Positions 24,701-27,541 of a stretch of 27,541 nt of DNA are shown one piece after another. This DNA is from Saccoglossus kowalevskii (taxonomy: Eukaryota; Hemichordata; Enteropneusta; Harrimaniidae): positions 747,696 through 775,236 of the forward strand of contig NW_003106593.1 in NCBI RefSeq assembly GCF_000003605.2, given 5' to 3'. The notes beneath the pieces were generated by a model. The model worked only from the letters and a program-made list of their open reading frames with translations. It did no database searches and had not been told where the DNA came from. How positions within the stretch are numbered: position 1 is the stretch's first letter; each line of letters begins with the position of its first letter. The translations under genes and the position numbers were made by a program.

Positions 24701-26963
24701 TAAACAAGCGCTGATTGGTTATTTGCTTTTGTGATGTTTACTTACGAATATTTAAATCACAGTTCTCAATAATAGAAATAACTCTGCCAAGCGAAAAATG
24801 TGATTTCTTGACTTTATCATATTTTAACTACTGAGAAATGTGATGAGAAGAGTAAGAAAAATGGAACACAATGAATCTCATTATAATTGTTATCTGGAGC
24901 CCCTCTCCCTAATTTCACTGTCTCTATTATTGTGTGTTCTATTATTATTTTCTATTCGTTCCCCTCCTGTCCAGTCTGTCTGATAATATATACTTAGTGT
25001 AAAATACTTTATTTTAGCTTGAATTAATTTTCACTGAAAAGACATATTGGGTGTTTTGTATAGAATTTATTGGTCCCCGTTCGGATGAAGTGCGTGTGTG
25101 CGTGCATGCATCCGTCCGGAGTCGTATCTCAGAATCCCTTGGACCGATTCTGTTCATTCTTTGCATGTGCCTAGTACTTTATGTGGGACATATGCACATG
25201 CAGTGGTTTAGCAATTCGATTCAAAATGGCCGACTGGCAGCCATCTTGTTTTTTGAAAATGTTGTATTTTGGACATGCTTTGTCAGTTTTTACTCAAATT
25301 TAGTACATATGTACATCATACATGTTAGAATATATGTCCCCGACCATCCGTGAGTTCTTGAGTCAGTCTGTCCAGAGTCATATTTCAGAATCCTGTGGAC
25401 CGATTCCGTTCATTCTTTGCATGTGCCTAGTACCTTATGTAGGACATATGCACATGCAGTGGTTTAGCGATTCGATTTAAAATGGCCAACTGGCAGCCAT
25501 CTTGTTTTTTTAAAATGTTGTATTTTGGACATGCTTTGTCAGTTGTCATTCAAACTTGGTACATAGATTACACATGTCCATGACGATTTATTTCGCAATT
25601 GGTTGACTGGCAGGCATCTTGTTGTTTTTTTTATGCGGTATCTTGGACGTGCTCTATCAGTTATCATTCAAATTTGGCACATACATGTACTTTATACATG
25701 TTAGGATGCATGTCCATGACAATTTGTTTCAAAATCTGGTCAAGGATGGCCGATTGACAGCCATCTGACTTTTTGCCTTACTACTATATTTCCACAATTT
25801 ATGTACCATTTTGATTCGTATTTGGCAAATACATCATACATATCATTGTATTTCATAATCAGATCAAAGATGGCCGAATAACGGCTGTTTTTATTTTTGG
25901 CCATATTACTACTACACGGAACACGTGTTTTGATGTAAATAAACAATCTGTTGTATACGTCACTTGGAACTCAAGTTTCAAGGACACGCTCGCGACAACC
26001 CCTTCGCTTTAATATGACGAGCACAAAGAGAACTTAATTTAACAGGGACTGTGTCATTTTCAATGACTTGTTTTCATTGATTTCTGACAAGTTGAATGTA
26101 AAATACTAGCATAGGTAAAAGGTATACATGTATTCACTGGATTTTATTTTCACTGAATCATTCCTTCAGCGAAAATAGCGAAAATTAATTCCAAGTGAAA
26201 ATAAAGTATTTTACTGTATATACATACATGTATGTAATTGTATCATATGTCATATTTTGTTTTCAGTTCTTGCTCAGATTTAAAACTTCTTCTAAATCAT
26301 TTTATAAAAATTTTATGTATTCTTTATCAAGTTTATCAAATTTATTAGTTTTCAATAACTACTTCTCGTCTTATGTGTGTTATCATGTGAAACAAATCTG
26401 ACTTGTGTGTTGTTCACAATAATTTACATATGTTCTTGATGTTAATGTTAAACATAATACGTAACTATGTTCAATTAATACATAGCTATGTTCAGTATTC
26501 TTCCATAATATATTTTGTAATGTCTTCTATGTGGTGTCATGTGGTAATGTTGTGTATTCATAGTGTTGACAGGCATAATGCATGGTTCTTTGTGATATGT
26601 TTTCACATGGAATATTGTCTTCAAAACATAATTTATGTAAAAGCATATTCATATGTGTTGAACATTGCATTTTGTATTAACCTCAGCACATCAATACCTG
26701 CCTTACCTCTTTATAAATGGACATTCCCAATTCGCAAAAGACCTAGACTTATACATACTCAAAATAGGAGCAATAAGCTCTGCATGTTGTTTCTTTTCAT
26801 ATGTTAATGCATGTGATTGATGTATTTTGTGTTTTTATTTCTTCCTCTTCTGTCCTTTTTTATGATTTTCTTTCCATTGTCTTTCTATCTCTATTCATAT
26901 TTATCTTTTGCATCCCAGGAAGGGAAGGAGAAAGATAAAGAGAAGGTGGCGAGACAGACCCTA
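6701..26963 (+). CDS. ADGB: Androglobin, N-terminal half (19 exons, 3' end outside window)
   Basis: Androglobin is a large chimeric protein with an N-terminal calpain-like protease region, a circularly permuted globin domain, an IQ motif and a C-terminal coiled coil. In vertebrates it is linked to sperm and motile-cilia function. Recognition rests on a collinear series of segments resembling vertebrate ADGB: WPEFSDNDINQEKW, HFFEDADGRIDMPPSLK, WKRPQDF, LMRWIISQITTLWR, KPWEHIY, GKYVVRLYWMGCWRKI, ELWPMLLTKAIIK, LTGWLPE, RTRSCPLVAPP, PAWKLIRQKK and FHKPNTY. Proposed exons: 6701-6765, 8671-8830, 9475-9651, 10393-10605, 11784-11923, 12162-12251, 14259-14455, 14911-15009, 17808-17917, 18759-18936, 19376-19466, 19778-19955, 20197-20322, 21752-21899, 22360-22540, 22725-22788, 23780-23824, 24561-24686, 26919-26963. 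Every junction is GT-AG and in frame, giving about 811 codons. Vertebrate ADGB is roughly twice that, so the globin domain and C-terminus lie beyond the right edge. Exons 1-16 are firm; 17-19 are less certain. Confidence 0.93.
6766..8670 (+). other. ADGB: ADGB intron 1
   Basis: A GT-AG intron of 1905 bases, mostly AT-rich without a supported exon. A 102-codon open frame at 6901-7209 (ATG start, Lys/Asn rich, no motif) is the only candidate. A donor-like gtaaat at 7145 would give a phase incompatible with exon 2, so I do not count it as a gene. Confidence 0.6.
8671..8830 (+). CDS. ADGB: ADGB exon 2
   Basis: Encodes residues 22-75. The acceptor is tgtatttcag and the donor gtaagt; it enters in phase 2 and leaves in phase 0. 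The conserved part is WPEFSDNDINQEKW, the family's WPEWS..DIN.EKW block, followed by a charged K/E stretch and KSPN. The first about 20 residues (Ala/Ser rich) are variable. It leads directly into HFFED of exon 3, as in vertebrate ADGB. Confidence 0.93.
8831..9474 (+). other. ADGB: ADGB intron 2 with an exon-like open segment
   Basis: A GT-AG intron of 644 bases. At 9281 a good acceptor (accatttcag) is followed by 40 open codons in the phase of exon 2, then TGA at 9401-9403. No standard donor ends this segment. The minus-strand open frame across 8871-9275 is AT-rich with no motif and is treated as chance. Confidence 0.55.
9475..9651 (+). CDS. ADGB: ADGB exon 3, start of calpain-like domain with DC motif
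   Basis: Encodes residues 76-134; the acceptor is tttctcag, the donor gtaggt, and both ends are phase 0. It carries HFFEDADGRIDMPPSLK and then WKRPQDF, which matches the WKRP motif of calpain protease cores. It closes with the residues H131 D132 C133 E134. By position after WKRP this Asp-Cys pair aligns with the calpain GDCW active-site motif, so C133 is a candidate nucleophile. The exon boundary falls just after it. Confidence 0.95.
9652..10392 (+). other. ADGB: ADGB intron 3
   Basis: A GT-AG intron of 741 bases and AT-rich; I see no gene, RNA or structured repeat in it. Confidence 0.6.
10393..10605 (+). CDS. ADGB: ADGB exon 4, calpain-like domain
   Basis: Encodes residues 135-205; the acceptor is tttcataag and the donor gtgagt, phase 0 at both ends. 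It begins LMRWIISQITTLWR, the helix that follows the active-site Cys in calpains. A variable loop of about 20 residues comes next, then MWKPWEHIYAMNKVGKGPH and GKYVVRLYWM. The last block is the start of the calpain strand pair known as FxFWxxGxWxxVxxDD, completed in exon 5. Confidence 0.95.
10786..10941. repeat. Foldback (MITE-like) element A
   Basis: Two imperfect inverted arms of about 52-57 bases face each other. The left arm (10786-10842) contains GAGAATACCGCAAAGT and ends GGCAGTAC. The right arm (about 10890-10941) contains GTACTGCC, then ACTTCGCGGTATTCTC and ATAACCTTATTATTAT. The central loop is about 48 bases. It shares arm sequence with the element 170 bases downstream, so the two belong to one family. 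Confidence 0.75.
11108..11245. repeat. Foldback (MITE-like) element B
   Basis: Near-perfect inverted arms of about 55 bases. The left arm starts TGTATAATAATATGAGGTTA and includes GAATACCTCAAAGTATGCAC. The right arm (11191-11245) is its complement and ends TTATTATTATACA. The loop of about 28 bases is GC-rich (GACGCGCGGCG). There is no coding capacity, so it is presumably mobilised in trans. The outer ends fit a TA-type target. Confidence 0.82.
11338..11547. other. Assembly gap (210 N)
   Basis: A run of undetermined bases inside ADGB intron 4. The translated open frames spanning it are artefacts. Confidence 1.
11784..11923 (+). CDS. ADGB: ADGB exon 5, calpain-like domain
   Basis: Encodes residues 206-251 plus two bases; the acceptor is ttcttatag and the donor gtaagt, entry phase 0 and exit phase 2. 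GCWRKIIVDDTIPFDD matches the calpain signature G.W..V..DD.LP. NELWPMLLTKAIIK matches the calpain EFW..LLEKAYAK helix. This is the most diagnostic pair of calpain-like motifs in the window. Confidence 0.96.
12162..12251 (+). CDS. ADGB: ADGB exon 6, calpain-like domain
   Basis: Encodes residues 252-281 plus two bases; the acceptor is acattgcag and the donor gtaagt, phase 2 at both ends. EFGDVTIIHVLTGWLPE corresponds to the calpain segment ending in DFTGG, so the protease-like core runs collinearly through exons 3-6. The Ser/Asn/Gly-rich start is a variable loop. Confidence 0.94.
12302..12420. mobile_element. 119-bp MITE with 19-bp perfect terminal inverted repeats
   Basis: The left end TGTAAAATATTTTATTTTA (12302-12320) is repeated exactly in reverse complement at 12402-12420. 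The interior reads GCTGGAATTAATTTTCGCTGG ... TTTTCACTGATTTTTGATGAGC. The interior and ends recur in the split copy at 24999-26105, showing this is an interspersed family. It is non-coding and lies in ADGB intron 6. Confidence 0.82.
13364..13505 (+). other. ADGB: Exon-like open segment, possible alternative terminal exon of ADGB
   Basis: A pyrimidine-rich acceptor (aattttttcag) precedes 46 open codons ending in TAG. The entry phase fits the end of exon 6 (CA plus A gives Gln). The predicted peptide is hydrophilic (AIAENAIYKKLLNKVGLGK..., then EDKDDSIRDENRM). Used as a last exon it would end the protein after the calpain-like core. No polyadenylation signal was confirmed, and it could instead be a transposon remnant. 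Confidence 0.35.
14046..14221. repeat. Degenerate tandem repeat with CArG-like words (CCAAATATGG)
   Basis: ATGAATATTCAACA recurs at 14046, 14106 and 14186. CCAAATATGG occurs at 14158-14167 and 14212-14221, with a variant TCAAATATGG at 14072-14081. The array ends 37 bases before ADGB exon 7. CCAAATATGG fits the CC(A/T)6GG CArG consensus bound by SRF/MADS proteins. Confidence 0.65.
14259..14455 (+). CDS. ADGB: ADGB exon 7, helix and charged linker
   Basis: Encodes residues 282-347; the acceptor is gtattccag and the donor gtagaa, entry phase 2 and exit phase 1. HQVWDLVKKLLPEFTL matches the conserved VWELLKEILPEF helix of ADGB. The remainder is a hydrophilic K/D/G/E run, a linker typical of the family. 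CArG-like repeats lie immediately upstream in intron 6. Confidence 0.93.
14456..14910 (+). other. ADGB: ADGB intron 7
   Basis: A GT-AG intron of 455 bases; I see nothing structured in it. Confidence 0.6.
14911..15009 (+). CDS. ADGB: ADGB exon 8, K/D/E linker
   Basis: Encodes residues 348-380; the acceptor is tggtcaacag and the donor gtaaga, phase 1 at both ends. It is almost entirely Lys, Asp and Glu with repeating KD dipeptides after a KSDKPEKP start. Vertebrate ADGB has a comparable charged linker here. Its symmetric phase allows skipping without a frameshift. Confidence 0.88.
15010..17807 (+). other. ADGB: ADGB intron 8
   Basis: A GT-AG intron of 2798 bases. It is AT-rich with A and T runs (for example 16761-16775) and a perfect small hairpin CTCCGTTGACGGAG near 15645-15660. 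A CArG-like cluster lies at its 3' end (17565-17742). I found no additional exon. Confidence 0.6.
17565..17742. repeat. Cluster of CArG-box-like words (CCATATTTGG)
   Basis: CCATATTTGG occurs exactly at 17603, 17624, 17659, 17694 and 17733. CCTTATTTGG lies at 17565, and a decayed CCCTATTCGG at 17714. Spacings are 19-38 bases, so this is a loose tandem array. Each word except the decayed one fits CC(A/T)6GG. It ends about 65 bases before ADGB exon 9. Confidence 0.8.
17808..17917 (+). CDS. ADGB: ADGB exon 9
   Basis: Encodes residues 381-417; the acceptor is gccactatag and the donor gtaaga, entry phase 1 and exit phase 0. It contains the strand-like GPQVAIFISYENPP and ends SLLGEM, matching the ...SLEKM end of the equivalent vertebrate exon. 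It resumes the folded part of the protein after the charged linker. A CArG-like cluster lies 65-240 bases upstream of the acceptor. Confidence 0.9.
17918..18758 (+). other. ADGB: ADGB intron 9
   Basis: A GT-AG intron of 841 bases. A 9-bp inverted repeat (TTACCTATT / AATAGGTAA, about 18640-18662) is the only structure seen. Confidence 0.6.
18759..18936 (+). CDS. ADGB: ADGB exon 10, RSCPLVAPP / PAWKLIRQKK block
   Basis: Encodes residues 418-476 plus one base; the acceptor is cattacag and the donor gtaatg, entry phase 0 and exit phase 1. SERLRQSGLSHVFPHPLLLTR, RTRSCPLVAPPPPP and PAWKLIRQKKKK make this one of the best-conserved ADGB segments. The proline-rich turn sits between two strands. Confidence 0.97.
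18937..19375 (+). other. ADGB: ADGB intron 10
   Basis: A GT-AG intron of 439 bases with nothing recognised in it. Confidence 0.6.
19376..19466 (+). CDS. ADGB: ADGB exon 11
   Basis: Encodes residues 477-506 plus two bases; the acceptor is ctttgcag and the donor gtaagt, entry phase 1 and exit phase 2. RPEQWIEVTSPYVNYKVSPIPIPTD corresponds to the ADGB block with S.SPF.NY and the PF.IPT turn. Confidence 0.95.
19467..19777 (+). other. ADGB: ADGB intron 11
   Basis: A GT-AG intron of 311 bases, AT-rich, with nothing recognised in it. Confidence 0.6.
19778..19955 (+). CDS. ADGB: ADGB exon 12
   Basis: Encodes residues 507-566; the acceptor is attttccag and the donor gtaaaa, entry phase 2 and exit phase 0. 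It starts KRPKSSLSRGGGSRPS, a basic Ser/Gly stretch. A helix-prone acidic/basic run MTEIDEDNPEKMEELLQKLKEQEKE follows, then a Pro/Glu tail. It is less conserved than exon 11, and coding is supported by frame continuity and good splice sites. Confidence 0.88.
20197..20322 (+). CDS. ADGB: ADGB exon 13, Lys-rich linker
   Basis: Encodes residues 567-608; the acceptor is gtctacag and the donor gtaaac, phase 0 at both ends. It is low complexity, rich in Lys/Asp/Glu/Gly with repeated KDGK-type units. The 26-bp minisatellite begins about 160 bases after its donor. Symmetric phase makes it a possible cassette exon. Confidence 0.85.
20480..21590. repeat. 26-bp minisatellite, about 42 copies, in ADGB intron 13
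   Basis: The unit is AAATATTGGTATATTGGCC followed by AATTACT. An alternating variant has AAATGTTGG and ends ATTACA. Each unit carries the palindrome ATTGGCCAAT, which is a CCAAT box fused to its own complement. Copies at the left are nearly uniform, and those at the right are more diverged (TTGATCAATT, TTATCCAATC, TTTGCCAATG). The diverged block starting TTGATCAATT recurs at 21101, 21283 and 21387, offsets of 182 (7 x 26) and 104 (4 x 26), indicating higher-order duplication. The short open frame inside it at 21353-21577 is only repeat. Confidence 0.97.
21752..21899 (+). CDS. ADGB: ADGB exon 14, charged linker
   Basis: Encodes residues 609-657 plus one base; the acceptor is gatctacag and the donor gttagt, entry phase 0 and exit phase 1. 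It is a Lys/Ser/Glu-rich linker (KRKESEKAPSLKSEKMEKSDK). It has no recognisable fold, and the frame is open throughout and continuous with exons 13 and 15. Confidence 0.83.
21900..22359 (+). other. ADGB: ADGB intron 14
   Basis: A GT-AG intron of 460 bases. A stretch near 21945-22070 (tccgtctg, then gagcacatcatgtgcac and ttgtgctct) resembles interspersed-repeat sequence, but I cannot define an element. Confidence 0.5.
22360..22540 (+). CDS. ADGB: ADGB exon 15, linker and DIWMHFEDFAKCF block
   Basis: Encodes residues 658-717 plus two bases; the acceptor is acattttcag and the donor gtgagt, entry phase 1 and exit phase 2. The first 40 residues are an acidic linker (EEQEEDDKEKEK). DIWMHFEDFAKCFK follows, matching the ADGB block ..IWLDFEDFC.CF that precedes the globin domain in vertebrates. 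Confidence 0.94.
22725..22788 (+). CDS. ADGB: ADGB exon 16, LYIFHKPNTY block
   Basis: Encodes residues 718-739; the acceptor is tatttacag and the donor gtaaga, entry phase 2 and exit phase 0. TLYIFHKPNTYISNHKMSDLK matches the ADGB segment IYIFHKP.SY. In vertebrates the next conserved residues (around YYLFVDS) follow within a few positions, but they are not found in the rest of the window. Confidence 0.93.
22789..23779 (+). other. ADGB: ADGB intron 16
   Basis: A GT-AG intron of 991 bases if exon 17 is real. I found no further exon. The conserved ADGB block expected after exon 16 is not here. Confidence 0.5.
23780..23824 (+). CDS. ADGB: Probable ADGB exon 17 (15 codons)
   Basis: A short open exon encoding KLELMIMQKQQAGAQ, with acceptor gtcgctcag and donor gtactt, phase 0 at both ends. 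It has no clear vertebrate counterpart and would begin a lineage-specific insert after the FHKP block. Support is frame compatibility and splice sites only; it could be an alternative cassette. Confidence 0.6.
23825..24560 (+). other. ADGB: ADGB intron 17
   Basis: A GT-AG intron of 736 bases, AT-rich, with nothing recognised in it. Confidence 0.5.
24561..24686 (+). CDS. ADGB: Probable ADGB exon 18, Pro/Ala/Ser/His low-complexity
   Basis: Encodes 42 codons with acceptor ctactctcag and donor gtaagc, phase 0 at both ends. The product is rich in Pro, Ala, Gln and Ser and ends QHHHH. Its G+C content is clearly above that of the flanking intron, which supports coding. It has no known motif and looks like a disordered insert between the FHKP block and the expected YYLFVDS block. 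Confidence 0.68.
24999..26105. mobile_element. MITE copy split by a roughly 1 kb insertion
   Basis: Bases 24999-25070 match the left part of the 12302-12420 MITE (TGTAAAATACTTTATTTTAGC, AATTAATTTTC, TTTTGTATAGAATTTATT). Bases from about 26073 to 26105 match its right part (TTTTCATTGATTTCTGACAAG, TTGAATGTAAAATACT). The match breaks at the equivalent point of the intact copy, so about 1 kb was inserted inside this copy. Exact junctions and target duplication cannot be fixed by eye. Confidence 0.65.
25071..26070. repeat. Insert with 256-bp tandem duplication and recurrent ATGGCCGACTGGCAGCCAT motif
   Basis: GGACCGATTC starts at 25141 and again at 25397 (period 256), followed in both copies by TTCATTCTTTGCATGTGCC, GACATATGCACATGCAGTGG and AAAATGGCC.ACTGGCAGCC. 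Shorter, decayed units follow near 25610, 25746 and 25870, each with a GGC...GACTGGCAG or GATGGCCGA word. There is no coding frame. The family looks like non-autonomous interspersed DNA common in marine invertebrate genomes. Confidence 0.7.
26135..26217 (-). repeat. Inverted fragment of the same MITE family
   Basis: Read on the minus strand this is TACAGTAAAATACTTTATTTT, then CACTTGGAATTAATTTTCGCT, matching the left end and interior of the MITEs at 12302 and 24999. It lies about 30 bases beyond the right end of the split copy and in opposite orientation. Confidence 0.65.
26919..26963 (+). CDS. ADGB: Possible ADGB exon 19 (15 codons)
   Basis: Encodes EGKEKDKEKVARQTL after a pyrimidine-rich acceptor (ttgcatcccag), phase 0. 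The donor gtcagt is non-optimal. The frame stays open for 39 more bases and then meets a stop, so an alternative donor is possible. Composition (Glu/Lys) fits the gene's other linkers. It has the least certain boundary of the model. Confidence 0.5.
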
Positions 26964-27541
26964 GTCAGTGTGCGTGTGGTTTTCTCTTTAACCATACTAA
27001 AATAAGATGTATTTTTTGCACTTCAGCACTATTTGTCACTAACCAGTGGTTCTGTGTTCAGTGAAAACATGATTGCTTCCTTCATCACAGGCTCCCAGCT
27101 GTTCTTCCCCTTGTATACTATACACTAATTGTCTGTAGAATTTATAACATAAATTTTGAAAGATTATTTAATATTATGCTAAATTTCTATAAATGTATTT
27201 GTTGTGATCAATTTGCTTTGAAGTAACTTTGAATTGTCAGTTTCTTTCCAGATGAACAATTTTGCATCATGCTTTCTGAAAAGTCAGTGTTTTTTTTTTT
27301 TTTTATGAAACAGCACAGTTTGGGGACCTTCTATTATTATGCCATATACACGCCATATATCAAAATTCATGCTCAGTTAGGACATACAGTGCTCTCAGCA
27401 TGTGCCCTTTAATATAGTGAGCACATCTAAAGAGAGGGCAGGGAGAGCGATAACATTTACATATGTTATTAAATTGACATATCATTTGAATTAATCATAC
27501 AGATTTTGTTTCTAAAATGCAAGTATTGTGTATATATCCAA
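26964..27541 (+). other. ADGB: Right flank, probable next ADGB intron
   Basis: AT-rich sequence after exon 19 with a T run at 27288-27304. No exon or polyadenylation context for ADGB is seen, so the gene continues off the edge. Confidence 0.5.

Larger units (their letters stand above)
24687..26918 (+). other. ADGB: ADGB intron 18 with nested repeats
   Basis: A GT-AG intron of 2232 bases dominated by a split MITE copy, the roughly 1 kb repeat-bearing insert within it, and an inverted MITE fragment (about 26135-26217). The rest, 26220-26918, is AT-rich with no supported gene. The 134-codon open frame at 26403-26807 has no motif and low-complexity AT codons. Confidence 0.55.

Noticed and set aside
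26403-26807. 134-codon open frame on the plus strand
   Set aside because: Composition follows the AT-rich intron (Met/Tyr/His/Ile), with no recognisable domain and no start context.

Overview
The window is AT-rich, intron-rich DNA from a metazoan, most likely a marine invertebrate. Genes are split into many short exons with GT-AG introns, introns carry abundant small inverted-repeat elements and a minisatellite, and there is one 210-base assembly gap (11338-11547). The protein resembles vertebrate androglobin but diverges clearly, and the intron repeats look like those of hemichordates, molluscs or similar animals. I cannot fix the phylum by eye.

The main content is the 5' half of one plus-strand gene, androglobin (ADGB), starting at 6701 and running off the right edge. 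I could build a 19-exon model covering about 811 codons in which all 18 splice junctions are GT-AG and keep the frame. The encoded part comprises a short Lys-rich N-terminus, a calpain-like cysteine protease region (exons 3-6) interrupted by a charged K/D/E linker (exons 7-8), a second conserved block (exons 9-12), another charged linker (exons 13-15), and the conserved segment just ahead of the permuted globin domain (exons 15-16). Three short phase-0 exons (17-19) follow and encode a low-complexity insert. The globin domain, IQ motif and C-terminal coiled coil known from the family lie outside the window.

Upstream, 2363-2874 is a good protein-coding first exon with a strong start context and a splice donor. 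I do not recognise its product. Its end phase matches ADGB exon 2, so it is either the start of a separate gene or an alternative ADGB first exon. The stretches 1-2362 and 2875-6700 otherwise hold no gene I can support.

The introns are the structurally rich part. They hold a roughly 1.1 kb array of 26-bp units built on a palindromic CCAAT pair in intron 13, with higher-order duplications of 7 and 4 units. Two clusters of CArG-box-like words (CCATATTTGG and its complement) flank exons 7-8. Two related foldback elements lie in intron 4, a 119-bp MITE lies in intron 6, and a second copy of that MITE in intron 18 is split by a roughly 1 kb repeat-bearing insert. Two intronic open segments have strong acceptors in a phase that fits the preceding exon, so they are candidate alternative or poison exons.
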